A DNA stretch of 64,000 nucleotides from Heliopora coerulea (taxonomy: Eukaryota; Cnidaria; Anthozoa; Scleralcyonacea; Helioporidae), in assembly GCA_030142905.1 (NCBI GenBank), contig JASJOG010000008.1:1550001-1614000 (forward strand), in the 5' to 3' direction. Positions 32,001-47,000 of this stretch are shown piece after piece. Positions within the stretch are counted from its first letter, which is position 1, and each line of letters starts with the position of its first letter. Both the position numbers and the translations under genes were made by a program. The notes below the pieces were generated by a model. It saw nothing but the letters and a program-made list of their open reading frames with translations, searched no databases and was not told the origin of the DNA.

Positions 32001-35000
32001 CTCACCGGTGGACCAGAAAGGGCGTGAACATTTCCACTGACCAGAAACACTAAAATATTACGAAGTCTGTTGTTTAATGCTTTGCATGGTGGGAAAAAAA
32101 GTGAAAAGAGCTCAGAATAAAACATAACGCATGGTGTAACCCACAATATCCACTTTTAGTAACCAGAGCTACTACGTAGTCTATTCTACAAAATTAGCCA
32201 TGATACCCTCCCATCAACTTATCTAAGGATATTGTGCAATTTTCATACATGGAGAAATATGTGTAATAGTGAAATTTGGTGTATTTCTTAAACATCGTGA
32301 ATGTACAAATGAATAGGCCAATTAAAATCTAGGTTTAAAAGTTCTTATCTTGTTTACATCACCGTAGGCTCCGTTTTTTTCCCCGAAGGTTAAAAACTAA
32401 CTTATTAACCTGATTAAGATATTCATGTACTTTCTGTCAAAATTTCCTCATCTTCATTTTTTTGCTGGGCAACTTAAATACTTCTTTCGAAACTTCACCA
32501 ACGATGATATAAATCGTTTATTTACCTTGACCTCGGTGTTTAAGCGATACATCAAACTTCAGGCTTCGCCCTCAGGTTGATATATCACTTAAGATATAAC
32601 AAGATATAACCAAGATATAACCTTTATATACTGAGAGTACTTCACTAACCTCGGCAAGTTTTGCTTAATTTACAACCATTTCCATGGATACAATGATCTT
32701 TAGTGCGTTCATACTGAGCTTTCCAGCCAGACTCTAAAAAGACCGTAAGTCAAATAAAAGGTACACGTACAACAAAGTTAATCACATGAAAATGTTAGGA
32801 TTGAAAGTCCGGAAGAACACTCAACTTCACCAGTGGTGTCCACTATAGCACAATACACTATTGTATGAGATCATTCAAAGTATATGCGAAAGACTGACAT
32901 CTCGATACACGTAACAATAAGAAATACCAGCCTCAAATTAACCCCAGTTAGACAGCAACACCATTGAAAACAAAAAATTGAGTAGAGTAAATCGCAAAAG
33001 TATCCGTCCTTCCTTTCTTCCCTCCCTCCTTCCCTCACTCCCCTCCCTCCTTCCTCCCCTCCCTCTTTCCTTCCCTCCCTCTTTTCCTCCCTCCTTCCTT
33101 CCCTCCCTCGCTCTCTCCCCTCCCTCCCCCTTCCTCCCTTCATCCCTCCCCTCCCTCTATCCCCTCCCTCCCTCCCTCCTTCCCCTCTCTCCCCTCCCTT
33201 CCCCTCGCCTCCCCTCCTCTCGCTCCCCTCCCTTCCACTTGCCTCCCCTCGTCTCGCTCCCCTCCCCTCGCTCCCCCTCCCCTCGCTTGCTCGCTTCCTA
33301 CTTCCCTCCCATCCTACCTATCTTTCTTCCGTTCGATCGTCCCTACGCTCGTCCGTTTCTTAGTCCACCCGCCCGCTCTCTCCCTAGTTCGTTTGTTCGT
33401 TCTTTCGCCCATTCGTTCATCCGTTTAACTATCCATCCATCCGTCAATCCTTCCGTATGGCATCATTTTTTTACACTCATAAACAGATGTGATAAAAAGT
33501 AAGGAAACCCATCCCCTTAAAAAGATAAGGAACACTAAATACGAGACAAATCATGATTGGAATATTACCTGCGTCTTCACACGGAATGGAAATATACTTG
33601 TTGAGAAGAGTGTTCTTTTCTTCTTCAAATGGCGACAATCCTGTGTTCGGTCTAAAAGAAGTAACACAGATTTATTACTTTGGATTAGCAGCAATTATGT
33701 GAAACAATTTCATTAAATTGGACAGTGTGAAGTGACGTGTGACTGTAAGTATGACTTTTCGAACAGTTTCGTTGTCACTACAACATTGTCATTATCGCAG
33801 TACTTCCTTTAAATTAAAAAGCTTCTTTCTAGTAAAATATATATGCGGTATCACGCAGTGCACTCATTGTGGAACGTGCACTGTACGTGATAATGTACAT
33901 GTACCTTGTTATTCTAAATAAGTGTGTAGAGGTTTCCTTCTGAATTGCTAGTAAGTATAGTCGCTTTCCTTTTTGTTCCTTCTTCGAGCAGTAAAATCCA
34001 TCCATCCTTCCTTTGGATTGTTCTTTTCGACTTAATGCCATTTCCCATGGGACTCCACGATCGGCCAACAAAGTAACATGCCTGAAAATATGAAAATGTT
34101 TATGTTTAACTAATAGATAAGATATAATTCAGCGTAACCTTTACTTTACAGGAATTAACAGCGTATAAAAGGTTGATTTGTTTGTTTGTTTTTTGTTTGT
34201 TTATGTATCCATTGACTTATTATTTGCTTATGGATTGATTGATTAATTGATTAATTGATTGACTGACTGACTGACTGATTAGTTAATTGACTGATTGATT
34301 GGTTGGTTGATTGACTTATTGAGTGGCTGGCTGGCTGGCTGGCTGATTGCTCGATTGATTTACAGTGATTCCGATAAAATAATTTGCAAACCAGACATAC
34401 GCAAAAATAATTTGTCCTCACAGAGCAAAAACTTTGAATACGGTTAAAAGGTCTCCACCTTTCTTTTCTTTAGTATACATCTACCTACTTTGATATTACA
34501 TTCAAACTTTGAAATAAAACAAACTTACTTAGTTCCCACTGTTCCACGGCGAATCTCCGTGAAAACTTCACGTGGTTCACCAATCACATTTATGGAAGTA
34601 GCATGGATGTCAGTAACACCTTGATTATATCTGATTGAAAAACGAAAAAAGAAAAAGAGAAATACCGTAATCTTTGGCTTTGATGTGGAAAACTGCGGAC
34701 AACATTGTGGGGCAAAACTCAGTAGCACCATTTGCTTAATAAATTATTTTCAATGCTGTGAAAAAAGTTGCACTCTTTAGAACAAAATCGTGCCTTTCCA
34801 CAAGATCTACGTTTCCTTAACGTTAAACAGAGACACTCTACTTAAATATCTTCAAGTTATTAATTCTGGGCCTAAAACAAAGAAAAATTGGACAAGACTA
34901 AGGTGCATGAGTAAAGACTACAGTAGAACCTGTATATAACGGCCACCCTCGGGACTTCAGAAACTGGCCGCTTAATGCAGGTGGCCGCTTAATACAGGAT

Positions 35001-38000
35001 CACTAAAAATACTCGCTGGGCGTGGTCAAATGTTAGTTTCAATAGCGTGTCATACGACACTGCATTAAAGCAAACAATAAGAAAATCAACGCTCTTTGAG
35101 GCGATCTTTACTTTCAACAAAGTTGCTAACTTGTAAATGTAGCGGTGCAATAAACGCAAGGTTATGAAAAGGTACAATCAATTGTCTTTTGCTCTACCAT
35201 GCAGTATTTCTGAATTACAGTTCACAACGACATACATCTCATTCCGTCATTTCATAGTTCTTACGATCAACGTGGAGATAAAACAGAAATTTTGCTAAAG
35301 TAGCGTTGTTGGAAATAAAATTCAAACCAACAAGCAAGCGCATTGAAAGTGGTGGAGGTTATGACCTGGAAATCTCGTACAAGTATACGTTTGGAAGCCA
35401 TTTCTTCACAGTCACACTGTTCAACAACAAGCTATCTGAAAAAGTAATTTCAAGTAGAGTTAGAGGGAAGCTGATTCGAAACAAAATTTCTTGGATCTCG
35501 TGATTTTGTACTGCAGCTCATTGCTGACATCTGGAAAAAAATTGACCATAATGAACGGTTAATTATAAGCATTAGCATTGTCATTTTTATAATGATGATG
35601 GATCGCTTCTTAATCACAATCAGACACAAGAAAATACTGCATGAAAAGACATGTGGCTTTGGGTTTCCGTTTAAGGGTGACCACTTAATACAGGTAAAAA
35701 GAACAAAGAAAGGCAAACATGGGACTGCTTAAGGGTGGCCGCGGCCGCTTAATAGAGGTAACAATTACAGCATGTGTATGGGCCGAAATTCGGGACTTTG
35801 AAAACTGGCCGCTTAATAGAGGGTGGCCGCTTAATACAGGGCCGTTATATACAGGTTCCATTGTATATTCAGCTAAGTTCAAGGGTTAAAGTTTTAGATC
35901 TTGTGAAAACCAATAATAATAACAACTTAAATAGCCATAATCAGTTACTTAATGTGTTTGCTCGAAAAACTGTGTTGAAGATCTATGAAATGTTTAATAT
36001 TTAGAAATTCGATTCTTTTCAAAGTTGAAAAAACGATTTTTCCTCAGGATGGAACACAAACCAGCTAATAAAAAGAAAACGAATTAGAATTCTGAAATTA
36101 CCCATTACGGTTTTAAACACCATCATTTAGAGCCAAATTTCAACATCCTCCAAAACGTCAAGATTTTATCAAAGTTGTAATGTCGGCGCCTTAACATTCT
36201 TAGCAAAATCAAGAATGTAGCTACATTCTTCAAGTACACCATGTAGAATACACCGATTAAATTTTGACCCTGATAAAGTGGTTTCAAAAATTGACCCTTC
36301 GAACTTTTATGTCAAGAGAGAAATTTCGAATTCTCAACAGATGATACTAACCTCCCTTCACGTTTTGCCGCTTCTGTAACCGCATGTAAGCATTCACAAA
36401 AATAATTGAATATCTGAAGAGATAAAATAAAGAAATTAAAATCAGAAGTAATTCAAAGAGAACAAATCACTCTCCAAGAGCGACGTAGTTTAATCTCCGT
36501 TCTCGTTCTAGATATACAGCAAGAACTTACTTGTTTGTTTGAATGCTTAAACCTTACCAGATTTTGTTTCTCGACACTTAATCCAAGAATTCGATTTAAA
36601 AATCTTCCTACGTCGCCAGCTTCTTTTTCTTTGACGCCAGCCGTTATCATGTTAACATCACTCAGGACGCCCATGGATACCAAGCAGTCCTAAAACAGAA
36701 GTTATATTTTTAAGTCAGTTTTACCGATCCGGAAAACGAACAGAAAAAAATTGTCTAAATTGTCAGTAATTTACCAAATTTGTAATAACATAGGAAATAG
36801 ATTTTGGCACATTTCGTAAAAGTTGTAGTTCCTTAACTTCGCGTAAGGCCTTCGTGCTTCCATGCATATCACGTTCTTCTCATAATTGTAAATATCACAA
36901 AAAAAGAGGAAAAACTGCAACAGACCCACACCTATAACGCTCTCCAGGGCCGGATCCAGAATTTTAAGAAAGAGGTCGCAAATCTTTTTAACTAATTCAT
37001 TCCCCTATATGGCGTTTTATTGGAAGAATTTTTATGCTGTCATCATCATCAAAGCATGAACATCGCGAACCAAAACCTCTTCTATGCTATCGTCCAATTT
37101 AAATGGTTGCGAGCCTAAGTGACAATTTTATGCTCGATTTATCAGTCAATGATTTATTGTCGCTTCAGTGCTATAATATATAGTTCCAACGTTCTGTTTT
37201 ACAGGGGAAACGTCATATACCTTATTTATTACCAGCCCTAGTTTGCCTTCCCTTTTTATCCAATTTTTTTAAGGAATAAATGACGTAACTTACGTTTTGA
37301 GACGCCGAATGAACTGGCGGTTAGTAATGCATTACTTATTACGTAGTTTAAACAGAAACTGAAATTTAGTGACCAAGCAACGGTTAAAGAAAACAAATAC
37401 GATGTAGAAAATTGACTTAAGCACCTCCTCTGTCCAATCAACTTTCAATTTCTATTCATTTACATATCTGCACAGAATTTAGACAGAAATTGCCATAAAT
37501 GCGTTAGTTCGTAGTTAAACATATGTACTCCACAAATTGTTAAACTTAAACAACTATCATGTTCCAATAAATACAACATACATAATTAAAATTCGCAAGG
37601 TTGAAAACTGCCGAAAATAAAAGCGTTAAAATTGTAAGAGTTCTAAGAGAAGGCTCCATATCAGAGAGTAAAACGTGAAGTAAATTAGAAACCAGGTCAG
37701 GTTTTTAACATTTATAAAAAAACATATAAAAAAATTGTCCAATTATATGTGAAAATGAAAAACGAGGTCATTAACGAGATAAAACTGACGGCAGATCATT
37801 CACAATTTTCAACGTCAATCAGCAGACGGGACAAGGAATCGAGGAAAGACCTAAAGCGAGTGGTAATGGATGGGGATCAAAATCATAATTAAAATATAAT
37901 TAGAACTCAATCCAATAACTCGCAAGTTAATGCTTTTATTCACCTCCGTTAGTGCAAAGCCGCTACTTGAAAGACAAAAACACAAGAGAATCAAGAACGC

Positions 38001-41000
38001 GAACTAATGCTTTTAAAAACCGGATATGATGTACGAGCACAAACCAAAGTACGAGAACAGTCTAACCGAAATATAATAAACAATCAACCATCATGTGAAA
38101 AAAAGTGCTCAGACGAAACATTACTGGACTAGTTTTACATTATCGAGTATTTAAAAAGATTCATTGTTCCCGTGTGGCATAACAAGTGTACTAAATTGTC
38201 TGAAGGTGGTAAACTAACGGTAAAAAGAGAACGAGCACTTAGTAGTTTCCTAAAGTAATTTTTCAAGGCCGTTTTATTAGGTTTCTCGTTAGTTTGGTAA
38301 TAACGATGACAAAAGAAAACATGGCGGACGGCTGCAGGTCTCGAGCTGCTAAACATCATCTTGAACTCGAATATATAACAACAGCAGTACAAGTAAAGTA
38401 TAAAGTGAATTTACACTACGATTCAGACGGTAAAGTTAAATGGCTTTGGTAATTCGACGGCCTAAAACAATTTGTCAATGATACCCTGCAAGAAGATGGA
38501 AAATGGAGTTCCCCTGGAGGCAAAGCGAAATCATTTCACACGGAAAAGGTTACTATTACTTAGCACGTAGATAAGAAGACCCTACTTTTTCAAGGTTCAG
38601 TTGGTAACATGTTGAAGGAGCATATTATTAACCTACTAAAATCTGATGGAGGAACTCTTGGAAGAAGGAGTCGCAATGATTTTGGAAAGTCATCACTGTC
38701 TTCAGTGAACTGGAATGAAGAGACGTTCGAGAGCACAGAATATAGGCGTTTGCCAGTCGAAATGGCAGAGGAAAAGCTGGATATCGAGATTTTGCGTGTG
38801 ACTCTCAATAGATCTTGTGACTCGTTGAAAGCAATGGAAAAGTTTTATAAGAACTATGTTGCTGAGAAGAGGGATATAAGTACACAAACATCGATCGTGT
38901 CCTTAAGTGTGCCTAATGAGGAGAATAATTCAAGTATTCCATCTACTGAATTATTTGATTCAGAGGAAGAAATTGATTGCACGAATGGAGCCCCTCAAAT
39001 TTTGGGAAAAACCGAATCTGATGTACGAGTACAATCCAAAGTACGAGAACAATCTAACCGAAATATAATAAACAATCAACCATCATGTCAAGAAGAAAAC
39101 TGCCGCTCGAAAATCGAGAATATTGTTAGCCCAACTACATTTGAAACACAACTAAAAGAATACCGAGAAAAGCAGAATCATATCATCATTAGAAATTCAA
39201 ATTTGAGAAACCAGAGTAAGAAAGTGAATGGCAATCGGTCTCATACATCTATTAGAAAATACCCGAGCTATTGTTAGAAGAATAGGAAAACAGCAAGAAA
39301 CAATAGCTCGGCTAGGTCTTGGTTTGCAGTGTCGGGAAATAGCAAAAATGCAGCGACCAACAATAATCCTTGGCAAAACAATTTAAAAGGATATCGTCGA
39401 GTGAGCTCGAGCGTTTACCAAAATAACCAAAATATGGCAAGGGAACACAATATTGATCGTAACACTAATGTCGTTTCAGATGGCTCACAAATTAATGCTT
39501 ACTTTAATAATCATCGACCATCATTACTAAATCGGCGTAATGATCAGATGCATTATACTAATTTTCGATGGCGGCACACGTATCACACACCCCGCAGTTG
39601 GATGAATTATTTAAATTTTGTGAGTCGAATACCAAGGTCCTGAATGACGGTGAGAGTAATTATCAAATGTTATCTTATGCTATTCCAATACGGGTTACAA
39701 GTCGACCTCTTAAAAACCTTCATTACACCAGTTATAATATACGAAGGAAAGTTTTAGAAACATTCAATACGAATGGATCCTTAGTTAAACAAAAAACTTT
39801 TACAAGGAATACCAACAATCTTACTGTCATTGGTTGTCTTCAAAATGGTGGATCTATAAGGTCCACACAAAGCCATAAAACACCTTCCAAAGTCCCTAAA
39901 TTGATGCTAAGTAATGTGATGTCCTTAGTTCCTAAACTAGATGAAGTGAAAGACTTTTTACATCGTCATGAAATAAATCTGGCTTTCATCACTGAAACTT
40001 GCTTAAAAGAGTCAATATCCGAAAGCGTTGTTAGCATCCCTGGCTTTACCGTTCTTCGTAGAGAGAGACAGACAGAGGAACCAACATGGTGGAGTATGCG
40101 TTTATATAAAAGACGACAAATGCAACTTTAAGCAAATAAATGAACTTAATTGTTGTGAAGATCACGAGACCTTATGGCTATATTTGAGACCTAATCGCTT
40201 ACATAGGGGCTTCTCATGTATAGTTGCTGGAGTGGTATATCATCCACCAAGATCGGATGAGAGATCTATTCGTAAACATTTGTTTAACTCACTCACCCTA
40301 GCGGAGTCAAAACACCCAAATTGTGGCATTTTAGTGACTGGTGATTTTAATCGCCTAGACATTAGCGGACTATTAATCCACTTTCGCCTAAAGCAAATAC
40401 TGAAAGTACCTACACGGAGAAATGCCACACTAGACCTTGTGTTAACTAATATGGCATGACTACAATTATTCGCCGCAAGTTTATCCATCATTTGGTCTAT
40501 CTGACCGTAACACTGTCATGGCATCCCCTAAAGTTAAAGAACATAAAAGTAACACCAAGAAAGTGATCACAAGACGTGACCGACGGAGAAGCCGTAAGGA
40601 TGAAATGGGAAGATATTTGAGCCTCGTGGATTGGTCTTCGATGTTTACCCCTCTGAATAGTTGTGAAGAAATATGGAACACCTTTTATGGAGTACTGCAT
40701 ACTGCCCTAGATTTACTTATGCCAGAAAAACAGATTCGGATCTGCACGGCTGATGCTCCATGGATGATTCAGAAATTAAAATCTCTTATTCTGAAGACAA
40801 AAAACGTTTAACAAATATGGTACGAATTCTGCTAAATTTAAGTATTATAGAAATTTAGTCAACAGAGAAAGGAAAAAATGCAGAGCAAAATATTATAAAT
40901 TGAAGATACAGCAACTGAAAGGGGAAAATCCGAAGAGATGGTGGAAAGAAGTGAAACGTCTTAGCAATATAAAAATCAAAAACAGCGACGTAACATGTCA

Positions 41001-44000
41001 AATGAATGTTGACGAGTTTTCGAAACTCTCGCAACATGAACAAGCTAATGCTATTAATGCAGCTTTTTTGGAACCGCTTTAAGAGTACCGTTTACCAGCT
41101 CAACCAGCACGTCTTCCCTTGGAGGAGTCGCCGGAGTACCTAAATATAACCGAGAGTCGGGCAGAAAAGGCCTTGGTGAAGCTTAACCCAGGTAAAGCGT
41201 TTGGGCCTGATAACATACCAAACTGGTTTTTAAAGGAATATTCGAACATGGTGGCCCTTCTCCTTATGTACATCCTAAATGCTTGCTATCGTGAGCAATG
41301 CTTACCCACAGTTTGGAAGATGGCTGATGTATCACCAGTACCGAAAACGAAGTCCGTTCACGATCTCAAGAAAGACTTAAGACCTATTTCGCTCACACCT
41401 TATGCTTCCAAAGTGGCGGAAGAGTTCATAGTAGAAGACTATGTTAAACCAGCAATATTAAAAGTAATTGATGCGAATCAGTTTGGAGTAATCCCAAAAT
41501 CTTCTACCACGATAGCTTTAATTAGTATGTTGCATCACTGGTATCCAGGGACTGATGGTAATGGAGCAACTGTAAGAACTACATGTATATTATTTGATTA
41601 TCGTAAAGCTTTCGATCTCATTGACCACAACATCCTAATTGATAAGTTATGTAACCTGGAATTACCATGAAGTGTCGTCAATTGGATAATCAACTTTCTA
41701 ACGAACAGATTTCAAAGAATTAAACTGGTCGACAGCTGCTATTCGGAGTGGGGATTAGTCCCTTCTGGGGTACCATAAGGAACAAAGTTGGGACCTTGGT
41801 TGTTTACCCTTATGATCAATGACCTAGTAATCAACGATCATCATGTTTGGAAGTATGTAGATGATACGACAACGTCCGAAATAATTCCCGAGGAGGAAGT
41901 CAGCAACGCCCAGTTTACAGCTGATCGTGTTATGGAGTGGTCACGTGAAAACAGAGTCCACTTAAATCCGAGCAAATTTAAAGAATGAAGAATTTCATTT
42001 GCGAAGATACCTGCAGTTTTTGATCCTGTAGTTGTTAATGGCAAGGAGTTGGAAGTAGTGAATTGCGTTAAACTGTTAGGTTTGACTGTTAGTAACAACT
42101 TGACCTGGAATGCCCACATAGATGAAGTTATAAAGAAAGTTGGTAAAAGATTGTATTTTTTAGTACATTAAGGTGGGCTAAAGTACCACCGCAAGATTTA
42201 GCGTTGTTTTATGTATCGTGTATTAGATCGGTGGTAGATTATGGAATACCAGCTTTTTACCATCCTCTACCGCAATACTTAAAAAGTGAGTTGGTGCGTC
42301 TGGAGAAAAGGGCCATGACTATTATTATGGCAGATTTGGATTATCATACTGCTCTTGAAAGTTTAGGTGTTAAACCCATGAAGGACCATCATGAACATCT
42401 GTGTAATAAACTTTTTCAATCTATAACTTTAGATTCAAGCCATAAACTCAATAAATTATTACCACAAAGATATAATCCATATTATAAGTTACGAAATCAG
42501 CGAAATTTTGACATCTCACGCGTTCAAACAAATAGAACAAAAGTCCGCCTATACTCTAATTTGTATACTTGTTAAATTAAGTTTTTTGATAATATTATTT
42601 AGTTAATTTAATGCTATATAGTTTTAAACCTAATTAAAGTTATATATTAAAAAATTGCTTGTTAGATACATCGTGTAGTATAGTATAGATAAAAGTTTTA
42701 TTGGAAAATTTTTAAATGTAAATAATTACGAAATTCAGCCTTTTTTGGCTGCGATGTAATTCTAATAAATCTATCTATCTGTCAAATTTTTATTTATTTT
42801 TTTTAAAAACACAAAGGAATAAAGAACGCGAACTAATGCTTTTATCGGTACCTATTAGTGAGAAACAATCTCGTAAACCGCCCATTTTGTCGTTACGAAG
42901 ATTTGGCGAACTCGTGACATGTGCGAAATGTTGAACGAGTATGAGGGATATTTGTCAAGTGTTGTTTTTCCTTGTTGTTTTGTTTTGTTAATATTTTAAA
43001 TTCATTAAACACACGAAATCCATCTTTCTGCCATTTTCTTCGCTGCAAAGTGCAGTACAAACAATGACTTGTCTACATCCATCCAACAAGCGCTTGGTAC
43101 ATGGAAGTCTTGTCCAATTCTGGAGGGATATATTACGGAAAAAAGATCCTTTACGTCGATTATACGGTGAACTCTCTCTAAGGCGGACACTCTCGGGACC
43201 AAATTTAGAATCCGCCTTAGAGACGTGTCTGCCTTAGAAAGAGCTTAGTAATCTGACGCCCAAACGTCAAAACTAAAACCAGAATTTTATACTTGTGCAG
43301 AATATATGGGTTAACCTTAACAAAACCCCTTTGTATCGCTTGTTATTGGGGAACTTAATCTCTACGACGCGAATGGCCATGGCATGCCTCTAAATTTTTC
43401 ACAACAACCCGCCATCCGTAGCCTTATTTGTGACTTGAGCTTATACGCGCAATAATTTTTTAAAACCAAACCAGTTAGTACTAGCTTGAGTTCTTCAGTA
43501 AAAAAGTTGTGATGAATTCGCATACAGATTGTGTAAATGTGAATTTATTTCTTCACTTTATAACACGTCCTCACTGTTACAAATTATGTTGCTCTCTTGT
43601 GTGTTTTGTTCCCACGTTATTTTAGGGTCACACCCTATTAATAATTAGTTTAGCCAAAATACTAACAAAATATCAATACACACAGGATACTATGAGCAGA
43701 GTGCAGAATTTATTCTCGTTTAATTCCTTCGTTCGTGGGCACCATGTATATAAAGACATCTGGATCCCTACTCTTAGAGAAATTCTAGTGTGCAAACGAG
43801 AGCCCAACATCCAAATACTGTTGCCATAATCAGTGATGGGGAAGTTGTCGGTCATGTGCCACTGAACTATAGCCGCTATATCAATCGATTCCTGAAGATT
43901 GAATCAAGTAGTGTTTCTTGTGAAATTACAGGAGAAAGGTTAAACCGTGGGGGTGGATATGGGCTTGAAGTTCCATGCAAATACACATTTCGAGGTATCC

Positions 44001-47000
44001 CAGAACTCGTGGCCTGGATTGCAAAGTGTGTAATCAAAGAAAACGCAAAGTTAAAACTGCCGTTAATCAAAATCAAGACAGTGGAAAAAAGAAAAGAAAG
44101 AGTAGAAGTGATTCTACTTATTGTAGTAAAAGTTGTCTTCCCACTGTGAAATAAATACTAGTCTTTTATCAAAACCAGAAAGTCAGATTGTGTCTATTAT
44201 GTCGTAGGTCATTTAGCGCTAATACTGCCCTGTTGTAAAATTTCGTAAACATCCTGTGTCCGCTTTGAGAGATATTTTGAACCAAAACGCTTCAAAAAAG
44301 TGTTCGCGTCCGCCTTAGAGAGGTGTCCGCCTTAGAGAGAGTTCATTTACAGAGAAACAAGCGTGATACTGCAGGGACCAAATTTTGTGTCCACCTTGGA
44401 GAGGTGTCCACCTTAGAGGGGTGTCCGCTTAGAGAGAGTTCACTGTATATGAATTACTTCAAATTGCTTGCACTGCATTATCTGAAATCTGGAATAGTGC
44501 CTAAACCAGTCCTCCTGTTCACGGAAAAAACAAACATTGAAAACGATATCTAACAAGAGCCTAACACCAGTCAAAGTAATCCATGAAACGTAAAACAAAC
44601 TTAGTGTTAGATATCCTTGCAATATAAGAACAAAATTAATAACGATTTATACATGAACTTACCTGCATAATGCGATGAAACTCAGCAATATCGTAAGTTT
44701 TGTTTACCTTTGCCAAAGAGAGCACGCTCGGTAAACTAACACCTGGGTAAACTTGGTTCTGATGCATGGAGTAGAAAAACAAAACAAAAAAATAAAAAAA
44801 AAAAACAATGAGATTTAAATCCAAAAACATAAGACTGACTTCAGGTTTCGTTATAAAAATACAGCCACACATTCAGAAAATACCACGGCACGATAATATC
44901 ACATCATATCAAATGATACAACAAACAACACAACAAGACATAACACACGATACGACCCGACACAATAACACAACACAACAAAATACAAAACATAGACTTT
45001 CTCAAAGCCCGTTTTCTTTTGGGATTTTTTTTGTTTTAAAGAGAGGGGGAAAGTTGGGGATAAAATAGACTTTTCTAAGCTGCTTAGCGCCATTTTTTTT
45101 TCGACCTGTATTTTGGTCGAAGGTATGTCGGAATTTTTACCAATCAAAAATGACAAGCTTTGTTCATTTCACACAAAAAGGGGCCGTGACCTCATTAACA
45201 TTTCGCGCCAATTTTAGCACAATAAATTCGATTTCCTGCAAGCGGAACAAGTCGAGTTCTCGCCGCCTCTCGCGACTTCGTATCTCAATTTCTCGCTTAG
45301 CGAGATAAGAAGTCGACTTGTGGCAAGTCTATAGAAAACATGATCACACAACACTACACAATACTACGATACACAAAGTAACACCACACAGGACAAAACC
45401 ACTCCAAACATGTACATCACAACGCATCACACCGTACAACATTTGTCGAAGGACAAAACAACATCATAATTATAGCTCAGGTATTACCTCACAAATAGCA
45501 GAGTACACGTGTCTTAAAGCAGATCGTCCGTAAGGTGTATCAAAATTAAACTGCGAAAGATCTGCTCCCGTGGCTGCACGACGGTCTCCTTTTGTTATGG
45601 CCCCTTATTATTCAAAACAAAAGAGAAAACATTAATTACAATGGTTCTTTAGGATTTTGCCTTTTAGTGCACAGGTCAAACTCAAGTTGACAGACTTACT
45701 GTACATCGAAATACGTAGGCACAGTGCAATTTGCTGACGTCTTAATGTTGTTCTTGCATGATAAAAGGCAGAGCTTCAAAGGGTTGTGTTATTTTTTGTC
45801 TATAACCCCTCCCAACCTATACTACAGGACTTCTACAATTCAAAATCTTAAAGATTTCTGTGAATGAAATCGTGGCTTAAAAGTGAAAAACCTAAATCAT
45901 AGGGGAAATATGTTTTCTTTGTAGCATTAGATGTCCGTGCAAAGGGCGAACACGAGCAATGTACGAACGATACAAATACTTGCAAGGCAGGTCGTACACG
46001 GTACGTTCATGATTTAGGTCTGAGGTTCGCAAATGAATCCAATTTATTTTTTTGTTTAACCGCTACCGAGGGTTATGAGCTGTAAAATTCTGATTTCAAA
46101 AGCGTTGCAGTTTCTAAATGGGACGTCTAGAGACTACTATTTTATCATCAAGTTAGTTTCGTCACCACGGCTTGTCTGCCTGTAGGTAATGTATCTCTTA
46201 CGGAGACTTTATTCCGAAGTTCAAGCTATGCATCTCCTCAATTTTTTTGGTATATCACCACTTTGCGTCTTCCTTGCAAGAACTCGACGCAAGTTTGCCT
46301 TAAAAAGTAACTCAACACTTCCTTGGACTTTCTGATTTATCTCAAAAGAGAGAAATGTTTTCCGACGGAGGCATTAAATTTCGGACGAACAGCACTTCAA
46401 AAGCCCGTCGGGGGTGACAATCCCCCTCTGCTCCCATTATAGCAACACTACTTTAATTTGCTCCTGAAGTTGGCAAGGTGAGGAAACATTTTAACATGAC
46501 ACCAAAACCCTTCCTTAAGACAAAAAAAAAAGGTTTCAGGCAATAAATTTGTAATTAAAGAAAATTTAAGACATACGGTATGCACAGGATTCAAGGATGG
46601 GCTGTTTAAATAACCAAAACAAAGTTGGGGAAAATATTTCTCCCTCTTAACGCGGTGTTCCATGAAAAAATACAAAACTTCTGGGTTTTAAGAGTACACG
46701 CTTCAGTTTCTCGACGTCAGCGTGGCATAATTTTATTTCAGTACTTAAATACGAGTAAAGTCTGGTTCATACGAGCGACGTAAGCATAAGGACAAGATCA
46801 ATACGAAAACAAAGCACGACATCTCTGGGACTTGCGAAGATAAAACAACAAAAATTCTTCTTTATTTCGTCTTTCGTTGGGTTCTTGGCTTATGCTTGGA
46901 CTATGATCTTATGTTCATGATTTCGACGATCCTTATGTCGCAGGATTGACTTTATTCCTTTGTTTTGTCCCTATGCTTATGCTTATACTTATGCTTACGT

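Larger units (their letters stand above)
38104..42785 (+). mobile_element. CR1-like non-LTR retrotransposon (LINE), inactive
   Basis: Contains an ORF1 remnant, an ORF2 remnant with apurinic-type endonuclease and reverse transcriptase, and a 3-prime end in ATCTATCTATCTGTC, a short repeat tail rather than poly(A), as is common in CR1/L2-type elements. It sits in sense opposite to the SBNO-like gene, in its 8-kb intron. Multiple nonsense codons and frameshifts make it inactive. The left boundary is approximate. Confidence 0.85.

Noticed and set aside
31838..32045. Upstream open extension of SBNO-like exon 31726-31831 and a possible exon near 31997-32044
   Set aside because: The frame is open, but family similarity stops at [13 protein letters not shown]. 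Only the acceptor at 31832-31833 gives a phase joining exon 32650-32733.
32978..33502. 174-codon plus-strand ORF rich in Pro, Ser and Leu
   Set aside because: It translates the CCCT microsatellite; the Gly/Arg/Glu ORF on the opposite strand has the same origin.
35450..35716. Possible minus-strand exon starting [13 protein letters not shown]
   Set aside because: A splice acceptor-like TTTTCCAG precedes it, but it lies inside TIR element B and does not match SBNO. Exons 36352-36413 and 34529-34630 already join in phase.
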